Numbered from the stretch's first letter, positions 1-8,440 are shown. The stretch: DNA of 64,000 bases from Streptosporangium sp. NBC_01755 (GCF_035917995.1 NZ_CP109131.1:6448001-6512000), one strand, 5' to 3'. Numbers and translations are program-made. The notes: a model not told the origin generated them from the sequence alone.

Positions 1-1
1 A

Positions 2-535
2 CTCATCGCCGGCGCGGCCGGGCTGGTGGTCGCCGCGGTGGCCTACGTGCTGCTGCCCACCGCGATCGGCCTGCTGGCCTGCGGCGGGTTCGCCCTGCTC
101 ACGGTGACCGGCCTGCTGGACGTCTTCGCCGGACAGGAGGGCGGCGGCTGGGGCCTGGCCTACATCGCGCTGGGCGTGGTCATCCTGGTGCTCGCCCTCG
201 CCGGGCTGCTCGCCCCCCGTGACCTGGGGCTGGGCATGGGCGCCGCCATCGCGCTCTTCGGCGGGCAGTGGCCTGTCCTGTGGGACGGGGACGCCTGGGG
301 ATACTGGCTGACCGCGGTGATCGCGCTGGCCTGCCTGGCGCTGTACGGGCGCCGGCGTACCTGGGTGCTGATCGTCAGCGGCGTGGCCGGGCTGACGCTC
401 GCCGTCCCCGAGGCGGTCTGGGACTGGACCGACGGAGCCGTGGGCGGCGCGGTGATCCTGGTCCTGGCCGGGGCCGTCCTGCTGGCCGCGAGCGGCCTCG
501 GGGTCGTGCTGCACCGCCGCGCGTCCCAGCAGTAG
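2..535 (+). CDS. Integral membrane protein, 5' end outside the window
   Basis: The open frame runs in from the left edge without a stop. The first in-window start (GTG at 26) falls inside a hydrophobic helix, so the true start is probably upstream. The visible part, about 177 residues, is mostly Leu/Val/Ala/Gly helices, which suggests at least five membrane segments separated by short Arg- or Asp-rich turns, and it ends in a short basic tail (HRRASQQ). I recognise no catalytic motif and assign no function. A pair of 26-bp direct repeats and a strong hairpin follow it, and the next gene is convergent. Confidence 0.6.
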   Translation, partial: LIAGAAGLVVAAVAYVLLPTAIGLLACGGFALLTVTGLLDVFAGQEGGGWGLAYIALGVVILVLALAGLLAPRDLGLGMGAAIALFGGQWPVLWDGDAWGYWLTAVIALACLALYGRRRTWVLIVSGVAGLTLAVPEAVWDWTDGAVGGAVILVLAGAVLLAASGLGVVLHRRASQQ

Positions 536-634
536 GGCCGCCTTCCGGCACGCGGCCGGCGGCACCTCGTACCCACCAGATCGGTCGGGTCGTCCCGGGG
601 CGCGCCGCAGGGCCGCCTTCCGGCACGCGGCCGG
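534..634. repeat. Pair of 26-bp direct repeats
   Basis: The same 26 bases (beginning AGGGCCGCCTTCC) occur at 534-559 and 609-634, 75 bp apart. They lie between the membrane protein gene and the hairpin at 659. The first copy overlaps the stop codon of the membrane protein gene. No function is evident; a small local duplication is the simplest reading. Confidence 0.75.
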
Positions 635-658
635 TGGTAGGGACCCGTCACACGCGAA

Positions 659-690
659 AGACCGGGGGTTCCCGTGGGAACCCCCGGTCT
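659..690. terminator. Strong hairpin, likely bidirectional terminator
   Basis: Perfect 15-bp arms (659-673 and 676-690) with a 2-nt loop. It sits between two convergent genes, the membrane protein gene ending at 535 and the glycosyltransferase ending at 741. There is no long T run, as is usual for actinomycete terminators. Confidence 0.75.
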
Positions 691-740
691 CGAAGCGTGT
701 TCGCGTGGCCGGCGGCGCTTGGCCGTCGCGGTGGGCGCGG

Positions 741-1895
741 TCAGCGGAGGGAACCGGAGAGGGCGACCTCGTAGACGTGGACGAGTTCCTGGCTGATCCG
801 CTCCCACGAGTAGCGGGACCGGGCACGGTCGGCGCCGGCGAAGCCGAGCGCGGTGCGGCGGGTCGGGTCGGCGAGAAGCTCGCGGGTCAGGCGGGAGGTC
901 TGCGCGGGACGGTCGGCGGGCACCAGCAGGCCGGTCACCCCGTCCACCACGGAGTCGAGGTGGGCGCCCACCGCCGAGGCGATGACAGGAACACCGCAGG
1001 CCATGGCCTCCAGCGCGACGACGCCGGCCGGAGCCTCCTGGGGCAGGGAGACGACCACGTCGGCACTGCGCATCAGCTTGGCGACCGCGGAGTGCGGGAT
1101 GTGCCCGAGAACGGTGATCCGGTCGTCTACGCCGATCTCCTTGGCCAGCAGCATCATGCGGCGCGCGTCGGCGTCGTGCTCCAGGTCCGCGGCCGCCGGG
1201 CCACCGGCGATGATCAGCTCGGCGTCGGGGATGCCCTCCAGGGCGCGGATCGCGGTGTGCACGCCCTTTTCCGCGGTGAGCGGTCCGACGTGCAGCAGGC
1301 GGGGGCGGGTACCGCGGGCGGAGGCCGGACCCTGACGGCGGAACCGCTCGACGTCGACACCGCACGGGATGACCGAGATGTTGCGGCGCGGCACACCCAG
1401 CCGGATCAGCGAGCTCTCCTCGTCGCCGCACCCGGCGATCACCGCGCTGGCCCGGCGCCCGATGGCCCGCTGCAGCCGCACCCTCTTGGCGTCGCGGGGC
1501 TGCTCGCTGGTGAACGTCTGGGTGAACGGCACGTTCAGGCCGTTCGCACCGGCGATGGCGGCCAGCCCGCCGGTCCAGGAGTGCGCGTGGATGACGTCAG
1601 GGCGGTTCTGCCCCCAGCGGTGCATCAGCTGGTCGCCAAGGTCGGAAAGGTAGGGCAGCACGCCATCCTCAGGAAGATCCTGCGCCGGCCCGGCGGTCAG
1701 GTGCTCAAGCGTGACGCCCTGCGACACGCGAACTTTGGCCTTGTCCAGGTCGGAGTTTCTCCGGGCGTAGATCGTGACCTTGTGCTCCCTGCCGAGTTCA
1801 CGGGCGACGGCCATCAGGTGAGCGCGCTGAGCGGCAAGGTCGGACTCGTCCTGGGTGGAGGAGAGAACCTCGGAGGAGACGAATGCAATGTTCAC
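741..1895 (-). CDS. Glycosyltransferase family 4
   Basis: GT-B fold retaining glycosyltransferase of about 384 residues, the usual GT4 length. The N-terminal acceptor domain starts NIAFVSSEVL and contains the DVIHAHSW motif. The C-terminal nucleotide-sugar domain shows LLHVGPLTAEKG, ADVVVSLPQEAPAGVVALEAMACGVPVIAS and the E-x7-E-like signature EAPAGVVALE. I chose the GTG at 1895 because an AGAGGTG ribosome site lies just upstream and the protein then starts directly at the first beta strand. An ATG nine codons further upstream (1922) is the alternative. Donor and acceptor cannot be told from sequence. A possible stress-type promoter lies at 1986-2012. It is not adjacent to the polyene genes, so I do not assign it to that pathway. 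Confidence 0.85.
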   Translation of the reverse strand: MNIAFVSSEVLSSTQDESDLAAQRAHLMAVARELGREHKVTIYARRNSDLDKAKVRVSQGVTLEHLTAGPAQDLPEDGVLPYLSDLGDQLMHRWGQNRPDVIHAHSWTGGLAAIAGANGLNVPFTQTFTSEQPRDAKRVRLQRAIGRRASAVIAGCGDEESSLIRLGVPRRNISVIPCGVDVERFRRQGPASARGTRPRLLHVGPLTAEKGVHTAIRALEGIPDAELIIAGGPAAADLEHDADARRMMLLAKEIGVDDRITVLGHIPHSAVAKLMRSADVVVSLPQEAPAGVVALEAMACGVPVIASAVGAHLDSVVDGVTGLLVPADRPAQTSRLTRELLADPTRRTALGFAGADRARSRYSWERISQELVHVYEVALSGSLR

Positions 1896-1985
1896 GGCAC
1901 ACCTCTGGGAGGAGATAGGCATGAAAAGCCTGTGATTCCTTCAGGGGTGCCTGCGTCTTAGGCACACGTCTGCATTGCCCTAACC

Positions 1986-2012
1986 ATACCCCGATCTCCG
2001 TCGGAGCCAAAC
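1986..2012 (-). promoter_or_regulatory. Candidate SigB-type promoter for the glycosyltransferase
   Basis: On the minus strand GTTT (2012-2009) is followed after 17 nt by GGGTAT (1991-1986), close to the GTTT / GGGTAT pattern of SigB-family promoters although the spacer is slightly long. It points at the glycosyltransferase start about 90 bp away. A SigB/F-type sigma gene is present at 6567. Confidence 0.35.
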
Positions 2013-2166
2013 CCGCGGTTTCAGCACCTCCTGCTCTGCCGTGACTCCTCGGCCCTGGTGCCCGGGACGGTGCGGTTGGATCACGCATCCATCGATCGTT
2101 GTGGATGTCGAGGCGGTCGCACAGCTGCGCTCGGCGAGACCGGCAGGCCACGCCGAGTTGGCCAAG

Positions 2167-4026
2167 CTATACGACACGCAGGGCGAGTATCACGATCTCA
2201 TCCCAAACCCTCCCGCCGGAGAACACGTGCCGATCCTCCTCCACCGTTTTGACGATCTCGGAGGGAGACTGCGTCACGCAGCGTGCCAGCACGTCGGCCA
2301 GCCTGGTCTCGCCGTAGGACTCGCCGAGCTCGTTCTGTGAGGCGACCAGACCGTCGGAGTAGAAGACCAGGGTCTGGCCGGAGGCCGGCGTGAGCTCCTC
2401 GGTGAACATCTCGGCCTCGGGGGCGATGCCCAGCGGTACGCCGCCTCCCGCGGTGAACCGCACCCCGCCGTCGGGCTGCAACAGTGCGGCGGGGTGGTGT
2501 CCCGCGCTGGCCAGCCTGATCTTGCGTGCCCGGATGAAGCCGGTCACGGCCATCACGAACATGCCGTTGTGCTGGGCGATCAGGGCCTGGTTCAGCTTGC
2601 GCATCACCTCACCCGGGTCGGACTCCCAGACGCTGAGCACGCGCAGGCCGTTGCGGACCATGGCGCTGACCGACGCGGCCTCCTCGCCCTTGCCCACGGC
2701 GCCGCCGAGGGCGAAGCCCCATCCCTCGTCCGTGGGGAAGACGTCGTAGAACTCGGCGCCGACCGGGCTGGAGCCCGCGTTGTAGATGGCGGCGGCCTCG
2801 AATCCGGGGATGTCCGGCAGGCTTCGGGGCACCACGCTGGTGCGCAGCGCGTCGGCGGCCCGCGAGCGGGTCTGGAAGCTACGCCGGGCGCGCAGCGCGA
2901 GCCCCAGATGGACGCCGATCTCCTCCAGCAACCCCAGATCGGCCAGTGAGAACGGCTCACGGTCGCGCAGGCGGACCAGGGTCAGGGCGCCCAGCACGCC
3001 GTCCGCGCCGCCGATCGGCACGATCAGCACCGAGGCGGCGCCCATCACCCGCAGCAGGGACGGCCCGCCGGGGACGTCACCGAGCAGCCCCTCGTCCTCC
3101 AGCATCTCGTGCACCATGCCCGAGCCGCCGGTCAGCACGTGCGCGACGGCCGGTGCGGTCAGCGGGTTCATCTGTTCGGCGAGGCGGACCAGCTGGGTCA
3201 CCGGCTTGTCGCTCGGGCCGAGCACGCAGGCCCGGACGGGCACGTCGTCACGGACCACGTCGGCGATCACCCAGTCGGCCGACTCGGAGGCCAGCAGCCG
3301 CGCGGCCCTGGTGACGGTCACCGGCTGGCGCAGGCTCTCCTCATCGAGCAGCAGGCGGGTCATCCTGGCCAGCAGCTCCTGCCGGCGCGCCGCGGCCATG
3401 ACCAGGGTGGCGTCCGACCGGTCGGCGGGGCCCTGGGGCGGCCCCGCCACCTGCGCCTCCAGCGGTAGGATCACGACCGCGACCATCTCCTGCGGCTCGC
3501 CCGGCATCGTCAGCCGGGTGACGGCCAGTTGCACCGTGTGCGCGCGGCCCTGGTGGGCCAGCCGCGTCTGGAACGTCGCGGTCTGACCGCCCTGCTGGAC
3601 CGCCGTCAGGTGCGAGCGGAACGCCGCCCGGCGAGAGACGTCGACGAACAGCGGGAACGAGCGGCCGATCAGATATCCCGCCGGGCTGCCGAGCATCCGG
3701 GATGTCTCGGCGCTGACCCGCCGCACCACCCCCGAGGTGTCCAGCACCACCACGGGGACGGGGAAGGTACGGAACACCTGCCGCAGTAGTTTGAGTTCCC
3801 GCTGAGCCCCGTTCTCCCGCTGACCCGACCGCTTGGGCGCCTTGCGCAGCTCGCGCACGGAGGTCTCCAGCAGCTCGCGGGCGGTGTCGAGCTCCGCGAG
3901 CGCCGCGTCAAGCGTGGACCGGGGGTCGGCGGGGTAGGCGGACTTCGCCTCGCGCAGGGAGGAGACCCTGGCGCTCAGCGCGCTCAGCGCCTGCTCCAGG
4001 CTCTGAAGGCCAATGGCGTCGGTCAA
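2167..4026 (-). CDS. PAS-GAF-SpoIIE (PP2C) family protein with altered metal motifs
   Basis: A 619-residue RsbU/SpoIIE-type protein: N-terminal helical region (1-85), PAS domain (about 88-200, FPVPVVVLDTSGVVRRVS), GAF domain (about 225-390) and C-terminal PP2C-like domain (about 400-619). Such phosphatases normally dephosphorylate STAS antagonists to free a sigma factor, and a STAS gene (6003) and a SigB/F-type sigma gene (6567) lie nearby. The metal-binding motifs differ from consensus: GGDFYD reads GAEFYD, and LGDVxGKG reads LGGAVGKG, so two conserved Asp positions are changed. The later YSDG motif is intact. It may be a weak phosphatase or a pseudo-enzyme. It starts at TTG 4026 with a GAGGACGAG ribosome site and is divergent from the GAF-ANTAR gene. 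Confidence 0.85.
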   Translation of the reverse strand: MTDAIGLQSLEQALSALSARVSSLREAKSAYPADPRSTLDAALAELDTARELLETSVRELRKAPKRSGQRENGAQRELKLLRQVFRTFPVPVVVLDTSGVVRRVSAETSRMLGSPAGYLIGRSFPLFVDVSRRAAFRSHLTAVQQGGQTATFQTRLAHQGRAHTVQLAVTRLTMPGEPQEMVAVVILPLEAQVAGPPQGPADRSDATLVMAAARRQELLARMTRLLLDEESLRQPVTVTRAARLLASESADWVIADVVRDDVPVRACVLGPSDKPVTQLVRLAEQMNPLTAPAVAHVLTGGSGMVHEMLEDEGLLGDVPGGPSLLRVMGAASVLIVPIGGADGVLGALTLVRLRDREPFSLADLGLLEEIGVHLGLALRARRSFQTRSRAADALRTSVVPRSLPDIPGFEAAAIYNAGSSPVGAEFYDVFPTDEGWGFALGGAVGKGEEAASVSAMVRNGLRVLSVWESDPGEVMRKLNQALIAQHNGMFVMAVTGFIRARKIRLASAGHHPAALLQPDGGVRFTAGGGVPLGIAPEAEMFTEELTPASGQTLVFYSDGLVASQNELGESYGETRLADVLARCVTQSPSEIVKTVEEDRHVFSGGRVWDEIVILALRVV

Positions 4027-4149
4027 TGCTCGTCCTCGTCCGGGGCCGGAGTGGGCTGGTCCCGTCGTAGACGGTACGCCACCAGGTAGGTCGAATCGAT
4101 GCGTGGTCGGATAGTGGTTAAGTTAGCGACACAGGGAAGGGGAGTTGAG

Positions 4150-4860
4150 ATGGACATGGTCACTCCCGTTCTGGCTCGGGATCTCGCGGTCCTCGGCAGG
4201 GTCAGCGAGGAAACGTCGAGCGAGGGCGTGCTGCGCGGGCTCACAGCCACCCTCGCAGGTGGTGTGCCCGGTTGCGCGGGCGGGTCCGCCGAACTCTGGC
4301 GCCAGGAACGCATGGTCGTCTCAGCCTCGCACAGCGAGCTCATCGTGCTCCTCGACAGCGAGGGGGAGTTCGGTGAGGGGCCTTCGATCGAGGCCCGTGC
4401 CACCGGACGTCACGTGGTCGTCCAGGACGTCCTGCACGAGTCGCGCTGGCCGGCGTACGTCGGCATGGCGGTCCGCTGCGGTGTCCGCTCGGTTCTGGTG
4501 ATGCCGATCACCGTCGAGCACGCCGTCCTGGTCCTCGGCCTGTACGGCGTACGGCCCGGCGTCTTCGCCGCCAGGAACGTCCCACCGCTGGCCGACATGC
4601 TCGCCGAGCAGGTGGGGGTGGCGCTCGCCAACATGTGGGACTACGACGAGGTCCGTACCGATGCCGCCCAGATGCAGGAGGCCCTGGCGGGCCGGGCGAT
4701 CATCGACCAGGCCAAGGGCATCATCATGAAGTCCAGCGGCTGCTCGGCCGAGGCCGCCTTCGACGAGCTGCGTCGCATCTCCCAGCATCACCAGGTGAAG
4801 GTCGCGGACCTGGCCAGGTTGCTGGTCGACGAGCACCAGCGCAACGAGGGAAACCGATGA
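4150..4860 (+). CDS. GAF-ANTAR domain regulator
   Basis: 236 residues: a GAF sensor domain (about 15-165) followed by a C-terminal ANTAR RNA-binding domain (about 175-230, AGRAIIDQAKGIIM...AFDELRRISQ). ANTAR proteins bind paired hairpins in nascent RNA and act as antiterminators, and the GAF part would sense a ligand or partner. I chose ATG 4150 because GGGAAGGGGAG lies 5-6 nt upstream; a longer start at 4099 would put that site inside the gene. It is divergent from the SpoIIE-like gene with 123 bp between, which must hold both promoters. Confidence 0.85.
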   Translation: MDMVTPVLARDLAVLGRVSEETSSEGVLRGLTATLAGGVPGCAGGSAELWRQERMVVSASHSELIVLLDSEGEFGEGPSIEARATGRHVVVQDVLHESRWPAYVGMAVRCGVRSVLVMPITVEHAVLVLGLYGVRPGVFAARNVPPLADMLAEQVGVALANMWDYDEVRTDAAQMQEALAGRAIIDQAKGIIMKSSGCSAEAAFDELRRISQHHQVKVADLARLLVDEHQRNEGNR

Positions 4861-4872
4861 TCCGTCGACGGA

Positions 4873-5943
4873 GTGGGGGAGTGGGTGGCTGATCTTCTGC
4901 GTGTCTCTGTCGCCGAACTGGCGGACGGCGCCGCCGACGGACCGTTGCTCGACATGTCCGCAGGGGTGTGCGAGCCGATCGTGGGGGTGGAACTGGACGG
5001 CGGCGCCGACGCGGCGACGCTGGGCCGGGCGGTGACGCGCGCACGCGCCTGCGACCGGCTGCTGATCGGGATCGCCGGAAAGCCGCTGCCCGAACAGGCG
5101 GTTGATCTGACGCGCGCACTGGATCTGACCCTTGTCGGGCCGGCCGTGCCGGCCGGGTACGAGTGCGTCGCCGTTCCCGATCCCGAGGAGCGGCTCATGG
5201 CCGTGCACGGCGCGGCGCTGCGCAATCCGCAGGCCTCCGTGGTTTTCGGCGCCGTTCTCAGGATGACGGAGGCGCTGGAGGTCACCACCGCGTTGGACGT
5301 CGAATCCCTTGCCTACTCGACTCTGCTCGGTGGCCCCGAGTTCCGTCGCTGGCTCGATGGCCGCCGTCGCCGGCCGGTGCCCGCGGCGCCGGCACCACCG
5401 GTGCTGGTCGACCGGGTCGACGACCACCTGCTGATCACGTTGAACAGACCGGAGCGGCGGAACGCCTACGGGCGTGAGGTTCGTGACGCCCTGGTCGAGG
5501 CCATGCGCCTAGCGGTGCTCGACGACACCGTTACCCGGGTGGTGATCGACGGTGCCGGGCCGTCCTTCTGCTCCGGCGGCGACCTCGACGAGTTCGGCAC
5601 CACTCCTGATCTTGTCACCGCCCATCTGGTCCGCACCCGCGGCGGTGCCGGGAGGTTCATCCACGAGCTCGCGGACCGGGTCGAGGTGCGCGTGCACGGT
5701 AGCTGCGTCGGCGCCGGGATCGAGCTTCCGGCCTTCGCCGGAACCGTGATCGCCGATCCCGGGGCCACCTTCCGCCTGCCGGAAATCGGCATGGGGCTGA
5801 TCCCCGGCGCGGGCGGCACCGTCGGCATCCCCCGGCGTGTCGGCCGCTGGCGCACCCTCTACCTCGCCATGACCGGTGAGCGCCTCGACGCGCCGACCGC
5901 TCTGTCCTGGGGGCTGGTCGACGACGTGATGCCGTCAGGGTGA
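4873..5943 (+). CDS. Enoyl-CoA hydratase/isomerase family protein with N-terminal extension
   Basis: 356 residues. The crotonase fold occupies about 175-356: NRPERRNAYG, the oxyanion-hole segment GPSFCSGGDLDEF, and HGSCVGAGIELPAFA / FRLPEIGMGLIPGAGGT. The first 170 residues are an extra domain I cannot name; single-domain hydratases are about 260 residues. The start (GTG 4873) lies 13 bp after the GAF-ANTAR stop, so cotranscription is likely. GTG 4885 is an alternative, but its GGGGGAG site is only 3 nt away. Likely a soluble acyl-CoA enzyme; whether it hydrates, isomerises or hydrolyses is not decidable here. Confidence 0.8.
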   Translation: MGEWVADLLRVSVAELADGAADGPLLDMSAGVCEPIVGVELDGGADAATLGRAVTRARACDRLLIGIAGKPLPEQAVDLTRALDLTLVGPAVPAGYECVAVPDPEERLMAVHGAALRNPQASVVFGAVLRMTEALEVTTALDVESLAYSTLLGGPEFRRWLDGRRRRPVPAAPAPPVLVDRVDDHLLITLNRPERRNAYGREVRDALVEAMRLAVLDDTVTRVVIDGAGPSFCSGGDLDEFGTTPDLVTAHLVRTRGGAGRFIHELADRVEVRVHGSCVGAGIELPAFAGTVIADPGATFRLPEIGMGLIPGAGGTVGIPRRVGRWRTLYLAMTGERLDAPTALSWGLVDDVMPSG

Positions 5944-6002
5944 TCAGACGGGCCACCCGGCCCTGCCCGCGCGTCTGGAACGCGTCCGGCGCGCGGGCCG
6001 CC

Positions 6003-6374
6003 CTAGCCGCAGGCGGCGATCGCGTCGTCGATCGTGTCGTACAGAGGCAGCCGCTGGGCCAGACCGGTGATCCACATCACCTTGGTCTTGGCGTACTCCA
6101 CTCCGATGAGGGCGAACTTGGCGTCGGCGGTGGTGCTGGCCTGCCACTGATGGACGATCAGCCCCAACGCCCGCGAGTCCATGAAGGTCACCCCACCCAG
6201 ATCCAGTGCCATGTCCAGGCCGTGCTCGCTCGTCTCCGCCGCCAGGTAGTCGGCGAACTGGTCCCGCGTCGTCGCGTCCAGCAGGCCCGTCACCCGGATC
6301 ACGTTGATCCCACTGACGAGCGCCGACGTGAGAGTCAGGGCTGCAGATCTCTCACCGTTCTCCGACACCGTCAC
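6003..6374 (-). CDS. STAS-domain anti-sigma factor antagonist
   Basis: 123 residues, a single STAS domain like RsbV/SpoIIAA. The core reads INVIRVTGLLDATTRDQFADYL, and the phosphorylation-site segment is GGVTFMDSRALGL. In classical antagonists this is DSSG or DSTG; here one Ser is kept and the next position is Arg. The protein would bind the ATPase anti-sigma factor (7463) when unphosphorylated. It is divergent from the sigma gene at 6567, and the three genes plus the SpoIIE-like protein form a plausible partner-switching set. Confidence 0.9.
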   Translation of the reverse strand: MTVSENGERSAALTLTSALVSGINVIRVTGLLDATTRDQFADYLAAETSEHGLDMALDLGGVTFMDSRALGLIVHQWQASTTADAKFALIGVEYAKTKVMWITGLAQRLPLYDTIDDAIAACG

Positions 6375-6566
6375 CCAGAGCCTCCTCGCACCATTCGATT
6401 AGCAACCTTACTGTTACCTGGAGGCGAGTAATACTCCCGGATTCAGGGGAATGGTGGAACCAGAGGTCCAGCAGAGGGCCCGCCTTGAAAATTGGTCGAG
6501 GCGATGCCGTCTGCCCGGATGTTGCTCCGTGGTCGGCTCGCTCGACGGTAATACCAGGGAGCAGCA

Positions 6567-7343
6567 ATGTCTGTTCAGGCACTCGAGATCACCGACACGA
6601 CCGCCGAGGACCTCCTTGCCGAGATGTCCCTGCCTGAGGTCTCCGAGCACCGCGCCGAGCGCCTGCGCGAGCGCATCGTCGAGATGCACCGCCACCTCGC
6701 CATGGAGATCGCTCGCCGCTACCGTTACCGCGGCGAACCGCTGGAGGATCTCCTGCAGGCCGCGTACGTGGGGCTGATGAAGGCCATCAACGGCTTCGAC
6801 CCGACCCTCGGGCACCCCTTCCGCGGCTACGCCGTGGTCACCATGACCGGTGAGGTCAAGCGCCACTTCCGCGACCGCACCTGGGCCATCCGCGTCCCCC
6901 GCGTCTACCAGGAGCGCAGGGCCGAGCTGAACCGCCTGGTCGCCGACCTCAGCCAGGAGTTCGGCCGTGTCCCCACGGTCGCCGAGCTGGCTGTGAGGAT
7001 GCGCATCTCCGAAGAGGATGTCCTGCTCACCCTCGATGCCTCCGCCGCCTACAGCGCGCTCTCGCTGGACGCCCCTCTCGGCGCCGACGACGACGCAGCG
7101 GCACTGGGCGACGTCATCCCCGAGGAGGACGACGCGCTGGGCACACTCGTGGACCGCGAGGCGGTCAAGCCACTGATCGACAAGCTGCCGGTGCGCGAGA
7201 AGAACATCCTGCTGCTGCGCTTCTTCGGCAACATGACCCAGGCCGAGATCGCCGCGGAATTCGGGATCTCCCAGATGCACGTCTCCCGTATCCTGCGGAA
7301 GGTGCTCGACCAGCTCCGTGCGGAACTTGTCGCCGAATGCTGA
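6567..7343 (+). CDS. SigB/SigF-family RNA polymerase sigma factor
   Basis: 258 residues, the usual size for group 3 stress/sporulation sigma factors. Region 2 reads HRHLAMEIARRYRYRGEPLEDLLQ with YVGLMKAINGFDP; region 3 follows (RVPRVYQERRAELNRLVADL, VAELAVRMRISEEDV). Region 4 ends the protein with an HTH (NMTQAEIAAEFGISQMHVSRILRKVL). A CAGGGAGCA ribosome site lies about 6 nt before the ATG. It is probably controlled by the ATPase gene immediately downstream and by the divergent STAS protein. Confidence 0.93.
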   Translation: MSVQALEITDTTAEDLLAEMSLPEVSEHRAERLRERIVEMHRHLAMEIARRYRYRGEPLEDLLQAAYVGLMKAINGFDPTLGHPFRGYAVVTMTGEVKRHFRDRTWAIRVPRVYQERRAELNRLVADLSQEFGRVPTVAELAVRMRISEEDVLLTLDASAAYSALSLDAPLGADDDAAALGDVIPEEDDALGTLVDREAVKPLIDKLPVREKNILLLRFFGNMTQAEIAAEFGISQMHVSRILRKVLDQLRAELVAEC

Positions 7344-7462
7344 ATACACAGTCCGGTACCGGGCACCTCAGTCGGCGACAACGGATGTGGCGTCAGGTGC
7401 GTTTGATTGAATCCCGGACGCTGAGGACGACAGCGAAGCCGGGCAGGGGAGGCGGATCTCGG

Positions 7463-7918
7463 GTGAACGAGGACGGTGTTCGTCCGGCACGCTTCACGGC
7501 GAGTGGCGCCCGTTCCCGGACATCCCCCGCGAGGGCCGCCGTCGCCGAACTCGCCTTCTGCCTTCCCGACCTTCCCGACGTGCGCGACTTCGCCGCCGCC
7601 CAGGCGGTGCGGAGCGGCATGTCGCAGGAGGGACTCGCCGATTTCCTGGTGGCGCTGAACGAGGTGGCCACCAACGCCGTCACCCACGGCCACACCAGCG
7701 CCAAGGCCGTGCTGCGGATGTGGATCGTCGGCCGGACCCTCGTCGTGGAGATCCACGACGAGGGTCGCTGGGACCCGGGGCCGGCTCCGGGGGAGACGCC
7801 CCCCGGGCCTCACGCGACCAGCGGTATGGGCCTGTGGGTGGCCCGGATGGTCAGCTCCGACATCAAGTTCGAGACCGGGGCCGCGGGTACGTTCATCACC
7901 ATGTCGTTCAAGGTCTAG
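7463..7918 (+). CDS. HATPase_c anti-sigma factor kinase (RsbW-like)
   Basis: Small GHKL ATPase, about 151 residues from GTG 7463. The N box is FLVALNEVATNAVTHG and the G box is LVVEIHDEGRWDPG with HATSGMGLWVARMVS. Such proteins bind sigma factors and phosphorylate STAS antagonists. I prefer GTG 7463 (GGGGAGG 10 nt upstream) because codons between an upstream ATG at 7337 and 7463 have unusually low third-position GC. The ATG at 7337 would instead overlap the sigma stop codon (ATGCTGA) and is the alternative. The strong hairpin at 7994 ends the unit. Confidence 0.88.
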   Translation: MNEDGVRPARFTASGARSRTSPARAAVAELAFCLPDLPDVRDFAAAQAVRSGMSQEGLADFLVALNEVATNAVTHGHTSAKAVLRMWIVGRTLVVEIHDEGRWDPGPAPGETPPGPHATSGMGLWVARMVSSDIKFETGAAGTFITMSFKV

Positions 7919-7993
7919 CCGTACTGACCGCAGAGGTTGAGGACGCGGGCGACACGAGCTCGACGGCTGACGCTCCGAGCCGTTTTTCGAGGT

Positions 7994-8041
7994 TCGAACG
8001 GGAAGGGGCCCGTCCATGTGGACGGGCCCCTTCCCGTTCGA
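7994..8041. terminator. Very strong hairpin, bidirectional terminator
   Basis: Perfect 23-bp arms (7994-8016 and 8019-8041) around a 2-nt core, rich in GC, between the convergent anti-sigma gene (ends 7918) and the minus-strand small genes ending at 8061. One of the strongest hairpins in the window. Confidence 0.85.
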
Positions 8042-8060
8042 CAGCCGTACCTCCGAAAGG

Positions 8061-8213
8061 TCAGCGCCTGCGGCGCCAGCCTCCGCCCCCGGTGGTGGTC
8101 CGAGGGCCGGCCGAGCCGATCCCGGCCTGGTGCAGAGCGAGGAGCAGGAGTCCGAGGAGCAGGAAGGCGGTCCCACTGATCCCGCCGATCCTGGTGTTGA
8201 TCAGGTCGAGCAG
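8061..8213 (-). CDS. Candidate small membrane protein lacking a standard start
   Basis: Downstream of codon 8216 one minus-strand frame encodes about 50 residues with one long hydrophobic helix (GTAFLLLGLLLLALHQAGIG), then a Gly-rich turn and a terminal WRRRR. Codon usage is typical of coding DNA. No ATG, GTG or TTG is available in frame upstream. CTG 8213 is preceded by GGAGAGGG at a 9-nt distance and could serve as start; alternatively a frameshift joins this segment to the overlapping gene 8201-8434. Function unknown. Confidence 0.4.
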   Translation of the reverse strand: MLDLINTRIGGISGTAFLLLGLLLLALHQAGIGSAGPRTTTGGGGWRRRR

Positions 8214-8434
8214 GAGTCCGTGCCCTCTCCCAGCACGTCGCCCCGCAGGTCGTCCGCGGCGCTCCCGGGGAGGCCGGGGAGGCCGGGGGGCACCGGGGTG
8301 CCGCGCGAGGCGTCACCGTGGTGTGGCTCCTGGAACCCGGGCGCCACGTCCTCGGTGTGCCGGGGTGCGTTCGGGTCGTTCTCGTCGGCCTTGTGGACCA
8401 GCCGGTCGTTGTCCGGGTTGAATCGATTGTTCAC
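8201..8434 (-). CDS. Small hypothetical protein
   Basis: 77 residues, hydrophilic, starting MNNRFNPDNDRLVHKADEND with a Pro/Gly-rich middle (PVPPGLPGLPG) and an acidic end. It starts at GTG 8434, 6 bp after the stop of the single-helix protein gene 8441-9148, with AAGGACGGTGA upstream, so it is likely translated from the same transcript. Its 3' end overlaps the hydrophobic segment ending at 8061 in another frame. I recognise no domain. Confidence 0.5.
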   Translation of the reverse strand: MNNRFNPDNDRLVHKADENDPNAPRHTEDVAPGFQEPHHGDASRGTPVPPGLPGLPGSAADDLRGDVLGEGTDSCST

Positions 8435-8440
8435 GTCGGG

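Noticed and set aside
160-1431. Long minus-strand frame spanning the membrane protein and part of the glycosyltransferase
   Set aside because: Arg/Pro-rich shadow translation overlapping two genes with recognisable products; it also runs through the terminator hairpin.
7337-7462. N-terminal extension of the anti-sigma ATPase coupled to the sigma stop codon
   Set aside because: Third-position GC is clearly lower than in the gene body and a good ribosome site precedes GTG 7463; kept only as an alternative.
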